Positions 36,868 through 43,613 of a DNA stretch of 64,000 bases are shown one piece after another. The DNA lies in the NCBI RefSeq assembly GCF_000498495.1, contig NZ_AVCS01000011.1:1-64000 (forward strand). Reading direction: 5' to 3'. The notes under the pieces are model-generated. The model worked only from the letters and a program-made list of their open reading frames with translations. It had not been told where the DNA came from and ran no database searches. The position numbers were made by a program, and so were the translations under genes. The DNA is from Flavobacterium enshiense DK69. Lineage in GTDB: Bacteria; Bacteroidota; Bacteroidia; Flavobacteriales; Flavobacteriaceae. The first letter of the stretch is position 1. Every line of letters starts with the position of its first letter.

Positions 36868-37383
36868 TTATTCGGAAAAATTATTGGACGATGTTTGGGT
36901 TTTATGTTTTAATTTTTTTCGGGTAACAGCAATCAGGAGCGAAGCAAAGGCTATATATACAAAAAATAACCTAATCGAACTGAAAACTAACCATATCTGA
37001 CCTCTTTTGTGCCATTCCTTTGGAGATACTGTGTTTGTGCGATTGCTTTGGGAAAATTCAATTACTTCAGGGTAGAAGTAGATTGCGGTTACTACCATGG
37101 CCAAAACATAAATATAAATCGTAATCAGTAAGTATTTGCGTCTTTCGGTTATTTTCCAATTCAATATAAAGGCAGCTGCTGTAGAAACTATAATCAACGG
37201 ATGGATGATTATCCAGAATTTATCTTCCTTCAATCCGTACTTATTGTTAACAAGGATTGTTGATTCCGGTAAATGAGAAAGATAATTAGGATAGTAAACA
37301 ATATGGGAATAGGTTAGTCCGCCTAAAATTACAGCCCAAAAAAAGATTGCGATAAATAAAGAAATTTGCCTTGTTTGTTGCAT
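36868..37383 (-). CDS. Membrane protein of unknown function, four helices
   Basis: A 171-residue protein with four predicted membrane helices: LFIAIFFWAVILGGLTY, WIIIHPLIIVSTAAAFIL, YLLITIYIYVLAMVVTAIYF and IRLFFVYIAFASLLIAV. It resembles DUF1772-type membrane proteins in helix count and in the YYPNY and YFYPEV stretches. No catalytic motif is clear. It is 18 bases downstream of the RCC1-repeat gene on the same strand. Confidence 0.72.
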   Translation of the reverse strand: MQQTRQISLFIAIFFWAVILGGLTYSHIVYYPNYLSHLPESTILVNNKYGLKEDKFWIIIHPLIIVSTAAAFILNWKITERRKYLLITIYIYVLAMVVTAIYFYPEVIEFSQSNRTNTVSPKEWHKRGQIWLVFSSIRLFFVYIAFASLLIAVTRKKLKHKTQTSSNNFSE

Positions 37384-37401
37384 CAGATTCTTTTAATGGA
37401 T

Positions 37402-38766
37402 TTATTGTTTTATTATTTTTTTCGTTTGGTTTTTGCCATTGATACTAATCTGAAGGAAATAGATCCCGCTTTCTAATTGCTGTACGTCAATTTCGGAAAT
37501 GTTTCCTTGCAGTTCCATGATTGTTTTTCCCGTTACTTCATGTAAGGACATTTTTTCGATTATGCTGTTTTCAGCATTAATGATGAATAATTTGTCGGAT
37601 ACCGGATTCGGATAAAGGATAAACGGACTAGTTTCAGGGAAACTTTCATTATTTAAATTTTGACAATTGACATTTGTCGGAATATTTTTATGCTGGTTTG
37701 TTCCGATTCCCAATCGCCCGTCTGAGTTATAACCGCAGGAAAATAAGTTGCCATTATTGTTGATGATAATGCTGTGTTGGAATGAGAGAGCTATGTCACT
37801 CCAATTGGTTTCACTTCCTATTTGGATAAGGGAATTGATGCCGGTATTAGAGCCATTGCCTAGTTGTCCAAAATTATTATATCCCCATCCCCATAAAGTT
37901 CCGTTTGTTTTTATTGCCAACGAATGATACCCTCCGGCATTAATGTTTATCCAATTGGTATCCGTGCCTATCTGTGTTGGGGAAAATTTGTCAATATAGG
38001 TATTATCGCCTAATTGTCCGTAAGTATTCCAACCCCAGGTCCATAGCGTACCATCTTTTCTGATTGCAATGGTATGCCCATATCCACTGCTTATTTTTGC
38101 CCAATTGGAGGCTATGCCTATTTGAGTAGGGACTATCCTGTCAATAATTGTTCCGTCACCTAATGTACCGTAATAATTTTGCCCCCAAGCCCAAAGGGTA
38201 CCGTCTGTTTTTATTGCAAAAGAATTGTTTTGACCGGCACAGATATATAACCAATTATTATCTGTGCCGATTTGTGTCGGATATAATTTATCAGCGATTG
38301 TTCCATCGCCCAAACTGCCATAGACATTCCCGCCCCAAGCCCATAGTGTTCCGTTATTTTTTAATGCTAAATTATGGCGTCCGCCTCCTGAAACCATTTT
38401 CCAGTCAGTTTCTGAGCCTATTTGTAAGGGAACAGAACTTGGAGTGTTTGTTCCATTGCCTAACTGGCCGTTTTCGTTCGATCCCCAAGTCCATAATGTG
38501 TTGTTTTTTTTTAATGCGACCATATGGTGATAGCCGGAAGAAATAATTTTCCAATCAGCTGGTCCGGATATTAAAACAGGAGTATTTTTGTTTACAGTTG
38601 TTCCGTCGCCTAATTGTCCTTCACCATTATAACCCCAAGTCCATAATGAACCATCGTTTTTTATCCCTGCGGATTGTCCGTTTTTGGCTGATATGGAAGA
38701 CCAGCATTGCGCATTAATTGCAATAGGCGACAATAAGGATAAAACTAAAAGGAATAAATTTTTCAT
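37402..38766 (-). CDS. Secreted RCC1-repeat beta-propeller with T9SS sorting domain
   Basis: A 454-residue secreted protein (signal peptide ending AINA-Q). It has about six to seven repeats of roughly 48 residues around LWTWGxNxxGQLGDGT, forming an RCC1-like beta-propeller; repeat positions often carry WAWGGN or WGWGYN. The C-terminal 75 residues (FILYPNPVSDKLFI, ESGIYFLQISINGKNQTKKI) are a T9SS type A sorting domain, so it crosses the outer membrane through PorSS. Binding partner unknown. The gene sits next to the gene-free region with tandem RNA-like units. Confidence 0.88.
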   Translation of the reverse strand: MKNLFLLVLSLLSPIAINAQCWSSISAKNGQSAGIKNDGSLWTWGYNGEGQLGDGTTVNKNTPVLISGPADWKIISSGYHHMVALKKNNTLWTWGSNENGQLGNGTNTPSSVPLQIGSETDWKMVSGGGRHNLALKNNGTLWAWGGNVYGSLGDGTIADKLYPTQIGTDNNWLYICAGQNNSFAIKTDGTLWAWGQNYYGTLGDGTIIDRIVPTQIGIASNWAKISSGYGHTIAIRKDGTLWTWGWNTYGQLGDNTYIDKFSPTQIGTDTNWININAGGYHSLAIKTNGTLWGWGYNNFGQLGNGSNTGINSLIQIGSETNWSDIALSFQHSIIINNNGNLFSCGYNSDGRLGIGTNQHKNIPTNVNCQNLNNESFPETSPFILYPNPVSDKLFIINAENSIIEKMSLHEVTGKTIMELQGNISEIDVQQLESGIYFLQISINGKNQTKKIIKQ

Positions 38767-39017
38767 AGGCTTAATTTGTTAAGTTTAACTGCCTGGTATG
38801 TTTTTCAGTGGATGACTTCTTGATAAAAAAAATACATTTTCGTCAAACTCAAAATTTGGTTTAACTGATGATTTTCTTGTTAATTTACTTACGATTGATT
38901 TAAAAAATGAATTAGTTTGATGTTTTACTGTTATATTCGATAAAATGCTTTTTTTGGTGTTTTTGATTGAGTGATTGTTGATAACTTTTTGGTGTTAATA
39001 TTCTGTTTTACAGGTTT

Positions 39018-39043
39018 TTGTTTTGAGTAAAATCGTAAATTTG
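39018..39043 (+). promoter_or_regulatory. Promoter-like element of RNA unit A
   Basis: TTG (39018-39020), a 15-base spacer and TAAATTTG (39036-39043). The -7 element fits the Bacteroidetes consensus exactly; the spacer is shorter than usual but identical in unit B. Confidence 0.55.
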
Positions 39044-39049
39044 ATATAC

Positions 39050-39261
39050 GGTTTTTGATTTGTTGTTCGGATTTGCCCATCCGTTAAAAGAGGGCATTTT
39101 CGGTCCGTGGAAGTGAAAAATTATCCTCGGGAGTCATTGCGGCTAGAATAGTTGAATGAAATTTACACTAGCGATAGTGAGAAGTAGTTGGGACTATAGT
39201 TAATAAGGTAATAGTAAATCAAATACTGTGAGAGAGGCTTGTAAAAGGGCCTCTTTTTTTT
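39050..39261 (+). ncRNA. Candidate structured non-coding RNA, unit A
   Basis: Predicted transcript of about 210 bases. TTTGATTTGTTGTT (39054-39067) pairs with AATAGTAAATCAAA (39210-39223) into a 14-bp closing stem, several pairs being G-U. A hairpin TGCCC/GGGCA (39074-39078 with 39092-39096) exposes a 13-base loop AUCCGUUAAAAGA. A second hairpin CACTA/TAGTG (39166-39179) has a GCGA tetraloop. A terminator ends the unit. Compensatory differences from unit B favour RNA structure over chance. Function unknown. Confidence 0.6.
39234..39261 (+). terminator. Terminator of RNA unit A
   Basis: GAGGCTT (39234-39240) pairs with GGGCCTC (39247-39253), followed by eight T. Confidence 0.85.
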
Positions 39262-39400
39262 GGGGTTAATGTGAGATTTTTGAATGATTTGCAGACTTTT
39301 TAAGTGAACTATGCTGTTTATTATTTGCTTTCTGACAGATACGACAGTGATTTAAAAAAGTTGATAACTTTTGTGTGTTAATATTCTCTTTTTCAGTGAT

Positions 39401-39426
39401 TTGAATTGATAAAAGCTGTAAATTTG
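39401..39426 (+). promoter_or_regulatory. Promoter-like element of RNA unit B
   Basis: TTG (39401-39403), 15 bases, TAAATTTG (39419-39426); same geometry as unit A. Confidence 0.55.
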
Positions 39427-39432
39427 ATATAC

Positions 39433-39567
39433 GATATTTGATTTGTTATTCAAAGAAGTCTATCCGTGAAAAGAGGACAGATTTGCGAGATCGTTTATAC
39501 TTGTATAGTTAGAGGGTAATAGTAAATCAAACATTGTAAGGAGGTCTGTAAAAAGACCTCTTTTTTT
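39433..39567 (+). ncRNA. Candidate structured non-coding RNA, unit B
   Basis: Predicted transcript of about 135 bases, a shorter version of unit A. TTTGATTTGTTATT (39437-39450) pairs with AATAGTAAATCAAA (39518-39531); relative to unit A one G-U pair has become A-U. The hairpin is GTCT/GGAC (39458-39461 with 39475-39478), a C-G to U-A change against unit A, with the loop AUCCGUGAAAAGA matching in 12 of 13 positions. The terminator stem also changes on both sides. Confidence 0.6.
39541..39567 (+). terminator. Terminator of RNA unit B
   Basis: GAGGTCT (39541-39547) pairs with AGACCTC (39554-39560), followed by seven T. Confidence 0.9.
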
Positions 39568-39626
39568 GTTTCTATTTCTGACATAATTATTGGCAGCACT
39601 GATTAGGTTTTTATTTTTTATAAAAG

Positions 39627-39636
39627 AATTCGTAAT
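39627..39636 (+). promoter_or_regulatory. Candidate operator word upstream of the copper regulator
   Basis: AATTCGTAAT (39627-39636) lies 20 bases before the regulator gene; CGTAAT is repeated at 39642-39647. The same word with one change (AATTCGTTAT) stands upstream of copA. AT-rich, so chance cannot be excluded. Confidence 0.3.
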
Positions 39637-39656
39637 TTTAACGTAATCGAATCAAT

Positions 39657-40217
39657 ATGAAAGTCTACGTTAAAAATATGGTCTGTCACCGTTGCGTATT
39701 GGCAGTACAAACAATTCTCGACAACCTTAATCTGAATTACAAAAGCGTCACTTTAGGCGAAATTGAATTTCAGGATTCTTTAGGCAGTGATAATAAGGAG
39801 AAATTATCACAAGAACTTCAGGCGATTGGTTTTGAACTCATTGATGATAAAAAAAATCAGTTAATAGAACGGATCAAGAGTGCCATAATTACACATATCC
39901 ATCATGATAAAGAACTTATCAAAATAAATTTATCCGATTTTCTGGCTTCGGAATTGGGTTATGAATACAATTATCTGAGCAATTTATTTTCGGAAGTGGA
40001 AGGAACCACCATCGAGAAATATGTCATCCTCCAAAAAATTGAAAAAGTAAAAGAACTCATCGTTTATGACGAACTTTCGTTAAAAGAAATAGCTAGTTTA
40101 TTAGGCTACAGCAGTGTGGCTTATCTCAGCAATCAGTTTAAAAAAGTAACCGGATTAACACCTTCTCATTTCAAAATTATCGGGCAGCAAAAACGGGTTC
40201 CGCTTGATCATCTGTAA
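39657..40217 (+). CDS. AraC-family regulator fused to an HMA-like metal-binding domain
   Basis: A 186-residue regulator. Residues about 1-62 look like a heavy-metal-associated domain: beta strand MKVYVKNM, metal-binding CHRC in the usual MxCxxC position, and a FELIDDKK end. Residues about 85-180 are the AraC DNA-binding domain (LASELGYEYNYLSNLFSEVEG and LKEIASLLGYSSVAYLSNQFKKVTGLTPSHF). This suggests direct copper sensing through the cysteines. It sits just upstream of copA, whose promoter shares an AATTCGTxAT word with its own. Confidence 0.88.
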   Translation: MKVYVKNMVCHRCVLAVQTILDNLNLNYKSVTLGEIEFQDSLGSDNKEKLSQELQAIGFELIDDKKNQLIERIKSAIITHIHHDKELIKINLSDFLASELGYEYNYLSNLFSEVEGTTIEKYVILQKIEKVKELIVYDELSLKEIASLLGYSSVAYLSNQFKKVTGLTPSHFKIIGQQKRVPLDHL

Positions 40218-40224
40218 AAGTTAC

Positions 40225-40240
40225 AATTCGTTATAAGAAT
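40225..40240 (+). promoter_or_regulatory. Candidate operator upstream of copA
   Basis: AATTCGTTATAAGAAT (40225-40240) contains the arms ATTC and GAAT and shares AATTCGT with the regulator promoter. It lies about 60 bases before the copA start. Confidence 0.3.
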
Positions 40241-40298
40241 CCTGTAATACTTTATCTTATTATCCGACGGAACTTTGTATCATCAAATAATAAGAATT

Positions 40299-42713
40299 AT
40301 GGAAACGAATAATAAAATAACGATAATTCCACTTGAGGATGTTCACAGTGAACATTGCGCCCTAATTGTTGATGATGCTTTGGCTAACACCCAAGGTGTT
40401 TTGTCTCATAAAGTGGAACTCAACAATCATCAGGCAAAAATTGAAACTGATCCCAAGGTTTTCAAATTGGGACAACTCGTTCAGAACATCAGGGATTTAG
40501 GTTACAACGTTACAACGGTCAAAAAAAGTTTTCCGATCGAAGGAATGACGTGTGCATCATGTGCCGTAAGTGTGGAGAGCATCCTTTCTTTTGAAGAAGG
40601 TGTTATCGCTTCATCAGTTAATTATGCCAATGCAACGGCTACGGTGGAATATGTTCCGGGAATAGCGAAATTGGAGAATTTCAAAAAAGCTATTCAAAGC
40701 ATTGGTTACGATTTGATTATTGCAGAATCGGAAAATCAGGTAGAAGAAATTGAAGAACGTCAAAACGAGCAATTCCTGATCCTAAAAAAGCGAACCATTG
40801 CAGCAGCCTTATTTACACTACCGGTTTTTGTTATCGGAATGTTTTTCATGCACTGGCCTTTCGCTAATATGGTTATGTGGGCATTGTCCACTCCGGTTTT
40901 GTTTTGGTTCGGAAAAAGTTTCTTCATTAATGCTTGGAAACAAGCCAAACACCGCAAAGCCAATATGGATACCCTGGTAGCTTTAAGTACGGGTATCGCT
41001 TATATCTTCAGTGTGTTTAATACGTTGAACCCGGAATTCTGGTACAGTCGTGGTTTGGATGCCCATGTATATTTTGAAGCCGCGACGGTAGTCATCACAT
41101 TTATTCTTTTAGGAAAAGTACTAGAAGAAAGAGCCAAAGGGAATACCGCTTCGGCCATAAAAAAATTAATGGGACTGCAACCTAAAACCGTTACGCGATT
41201 AGCAGAAGACGGTCAGCAGAAAGAAGTGAAAATCAGTGATGTTGTTCCGGGGGATTTGCTTTTGGCAAAACCGGGAGAGAAAATTGCTGTAGACGGAAAA
41301 GTAGTGTCAGGAACTTCATTTGTAGATGAAAGCATGATTTCCGGAGAGCCGATTTCGGTTGCCAAAAATACAGGCGATGCTGTTTTTGCCGGAACCATAA
41401 ATCAGAAGGGAAGTTTTCAGTATAAGGCTGAAAAAATTGGTTCGGAAACGCTTTTGGCCCAAATTATTCAGATGGTACAAAATGCACAGGGAAGCAAAGC
41501 CCCGGTTCAAAAACTGGTCGATAAAATTGCCGGAATTTTTGTTCCTATTGTTCTTCTGATTTCTGTCGCAGCATTACTTTCCTGGGTTGTCTTAGGTGGC
41601 GAAAACGGTTTTACACAAGGACTTTTGGCGATGGTTACCGTCCTGGTAATTGCCTGTCCGTGTGCCTTAGGATTAGCTACTCCAACAGCAATTATGGTTG
41701 GAGTAGGGAAAGGTGCTGAAAAAGGAATCCTGATTAAAGACGCGGAAAGCCTTGAACTCGCGCAAAAGATTGATACCATCATTTTTGACAAAACCGGTAC
41801 GCTTACCGAAGGCAAACCGTCTGTTGTGGCTGCTTTATGGAAAGAAGAGAATCATAATTTGCACGACATTTTATTTTCGATCGAATCCAAATCAGAACAT
41901 CCATTAGCTGAGGCTGTTGCAAAATATTATTCGGGGATGCATTCCAAATCAGTAACTGAATTCGAGAGTATTACTGGGTTTGGTGTGAAAGCGATAGTCG
42001 AGAATCAAACCTATTATGTCGGAAACCAGCGTTTGGCAACAGAAAACAATATTCCGATTGATAGCAATTTTTCGGAATTTATTAAGGAACATTCCGCTTT
42101 GGCTCACACGCTGTTGTATTTTTTCAGTGAAGACCAACACCTGGCTGTCATAGCCGTTGCCGATAAAATTAAACCAACTTCCGCCACAGCGATAAAGCAA
42201 CTTCAAAATCAGGGAATTGAAGTGATTATGCTTACGGGTGATAATGACAAAACTGCAGAATCCGTTGCCAAAACAATCGGTTTAAACCGATACAAAGCCA
42301 ATGTGTTGCCCGAAGATAAGCTTTCGTTCATAAAAAGTTTACAGGAGGAAGGAAAAGTGGTTGCCATGGTGGGAGACGGTATCAATGACAGTGCTGCTTT
42401 GGCTCAGGCCAATGTGAGTATTGCCATGGGTAAAGGCTCGGATATTGCTATGGACGTAGCTCATATGACTATTATTTCTTCGGATTTGTTGAAAGTGCCG
42501 GAAGCGATCAAGCTTTCCCGACAAACCGTTGTTACCATTAAACAAAACCTGTTTTGGGCCTTCATTTACAATGTGATCGGGATCCCGATTGCGGCAGGGC
42601 TTTTATATCCGATTAACGGGTTTTTGCTTAATCCGATGATTGCGGGTGCTGCCATGGCTTTAAGTTCCGTAAGTGTGGTAAGTAACAGCCTTCGGTTGAA
42701 GTTGAGAAAATAA
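40299..42713 (+). CDS. copA: Copper-translocating P-type ATPase
   Basis: An 804-residue P1B-type ATPase from the ATG at 40299; the longer frame adds eight residues. Two N-terminal HMA domains are present: the first has SEHC where CxxC is expected, the second has the full GMTCASC. Core motifs follow: the actuator loop SGEPIS, the copper-site CPCALGLATPTA, phosphorylation site DKTGT, SEHPLAEAV, and GDGINDSAALA. CPC with these C-terminal helices (NxxYN, MxxSS) points to Cu(I) export. It follows the AraC regulator by 81 bases. Confidence 0.95.
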   Translation: METNNKITIIPLEDVHSEHCALIVDDALANTQGVLSHKVELNNHQAKIETDPKVFKLGQLVQNIRDLGYNVTTVKKSFPIEGMTCASCAVSVESILSFEEGVIASSVNYANATATVEYVPGIAKLENFKKAIQSIGYDLIIAESENQVEEIEERQNEQFLILKKRTIAAALFTLPVFVIGMFFMHWPFANMVMWALSTPVLFWFGKSFFINAWKQAKHRKANMDTLVALSTGIAYIFSVFNTLNPEFWYSRGLDAHVYFEAATVVITFILLGKVLEERAKGNTASAIKKLMGLQPKTVTRLAEDGQQKEVKISDVVPGDLLLAKPGEKIAVDGKVVSGTSFVDESMISGEPISVAKNTGDAVFAGTINQKGSFQYKAEKIGSETLLAQIIQMVQNAQGSKAPVQKLVDKIAGIFVPIVLLISVAALLSWVVLGGENGFTQGLLAMVTVLVIACPCALGLATPTAIMVGVGKGAEKGILIKDAESLELAQKIDTIIFDKTGTLTEGKPSVVAALWKEENHNLHDILFSIESKSEHPLAEAVAKYYSGMHSKSVTEFESITGFGVKAIVENQTYYVGNQRLATENNIPIDSNFSEFIKEHSALAHTLLYFFSEDQHLAVIAVADKIKPTSATAIKQLQNQGIEVIMLTGDNDKTAESVAKTIGLNRYKANVLPEDKLSFIKSLQEEGKVVAMVGDGINDSAALAQANVSIAMGKGSDIAMDVAHMTIISSDLLKVPEAIKLSRQTVVTIKQNLFWAFIYNVIGIPIAAGLLYPINGFLLNPMIAGAAMALSSVSVVSNSLRLKLRK

Positions 42714-42808
42714 CTGTAAATGTTGTAAATCCGGAGTGAAATTGTATAATAATTTGTACAATTCAATATCTGAAATTTGTAGTATAAATAATCACTAAAT
42801 TAGATGTT

Positions 42809-42877
42809 ATGAAATCGCCAATAAAAACAAGTTTGCGCAAGCAAACACCGATGAATAAAAAGCGATACCATATGTGA
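42809..42877 (+). CDS. Possible 22-residue basic peptide
   Basis: A very short open frame (MKSPIKTSLRKQ..., stop at 42875) in the 190-base gap between copA and the small HMA gene. Eight of its 22 residues are Lys or Arg. A promoter-like TTTG-N16-TAAATTAG (42776-42803) ends 5 bases before the ATG. It could be a leader peptide or chance; only expression data would decide. Confidence 0.2.
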   Translation: MKSPIKTSLRKQTPMNKKRYHM

Positions 42878-42903
42878 CCTCTAAAAAAATATAATTTACG
42901 CAT

Positions 42904-43125
42904 ATGAAAACGAAACAATTCAAAACCAATATTAACTGCTCCGGATGTGTGGCCAAAGTGTCTCCGATTCTAAATCCGTTGCTGGGTGAAGACCACTGGG
43001 AAGTGGATACCACAAATAAAGACAAAATTTTGACCGTCAACATTGACAATCTGGATGAAGAAATGCTTGTGGAACAAGTTACGAACGCTGGATTTAAAAT
43101 CGAATCATTAACTCAAAATCAATAA
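42904..43125 (+). CDS. HMA-domain copper chaperone-like protein
   Basis: A 73-residue cytoplasmic metallochaperone-like protein. The ferredoxin-like HMA fold begins KTKQFKTNINCSGC, with the CSGC metal site, and ends VTNAGFKIESL. It resembles CopZ, although the loop after strand one lacks the usual methionine before the first cysteine (NINCSGC). It stands 3 bases before the DUF3347 gene, in the copper operon, and would pass Cu(I) to CopA. Confidence 0.85.
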   Translation: MKTKQFKTNINCSGCVAKVSPILNPLLGEDHWEVDTTNKDKILTVNIDNLDEEMLVEQVTNAGFKIESLTQNQ

Positions 43126-43128
43126 AAT

Positions 43129-43602
43129 ATGAAAACTTTATTTATTATCCTGATGAGTTGGGCTGGAATTATGACAACCCAGGCGCAAAGCAAAGAGTGG
43201 GATCAACTGCTAAAAGATTATCTGGCAGTGGAAGATGCCTTGGTTGCCTCAAATGTTGGCAATGCCAAAGACGCTTTAATACAAATGCAAAAAGATGTTC
43301 TGGAATTACAGCCTGTAACAACAGGGAAGACATCACAACAAAAAGAACTGAAATTTCTGGCAGCCTATCTGGATATATATGTGAAATCAGATTCTCTGGA
43401 GGAAATAAGAACCGGATTCGGGAAAATCTCAGGTTCCATGATTGCATTGGCGGAGCAAAAAGTATTTGCCGGCAAGGAGTTATATGTTTTGAATTGCCCG
43501 ATGAAAAAAGTTAATTGGCTCAGCGCTTCCAATACAGTTAAGAATCCGTATTATGGGAAAGCGATGTTAACATGTGGCAGTGTAAAAAAAACGATTAATT
43601 AA
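43129..43602 (+). CDS. DUF3347 domain exported protein
   Basis: A 157-residue exported protein (signal peptide ending TTQA-Q). The DUF3347 domain is helical (LLKDYLAVEDALVASNVGNA) and closes with the family signature YVLNCPMKKVNWLSASNTVKN and YGKAMLTCG, including two cysteines and a methionine that may bind copper. DUF3347 is often fused to CusB-type efflux proteins; here it is free-standing. It lies 3 bases after the HMA gene and 11 before the multicopper oxidase. Confidence 0.87.
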   Translation: MKTLFIILMSWAGIMTTQAQSKEWDQLLKDYLAVEDALVASNVGNAKDALIQMQKDVLELQPVTTGKTSQQKELKFLAAYLDIYVKSDSLEEIRTGFGKISGSMIALAEQKVFAGKELYVLNCPMKKVNWLSASNTVKNPYYGKAMLTCGSVKKTIN

Positions 43603-43613
43603 GGAGTATTATT

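Larger units (their letters stand above)
38977..39567 (+). repeat. Tandem duplication of a non-coding unit
   Basis: Two direct repeats fill most of an 890-base gap (38767-39656). Their first 92 bases (38977-39068 and 39360-39451) align without gaps, about four fifths identical; the last 50 (39207-39261 and 39515-39567) align as well. The middles differ in length, about 140 against 65 bases. 38767-38976 and 39262-39359 show no gene or strong structure. Confidence 0.85.

Noticed and set aside
38148..38546. Repetitive DNA that could look like a CRISPR or satellite array
   Set aside because: The period of roughly 150 bases follows the RCC1 protein repeats of the gene at 37402-38766; repeats are diverged and in frame.
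38767..39656. Insertion sequence or transposon remnant
   Set aside because: No transposase frame, no terminal inverted repeats or target duplications; repeats are direct and carry promoter, stem and terminator.
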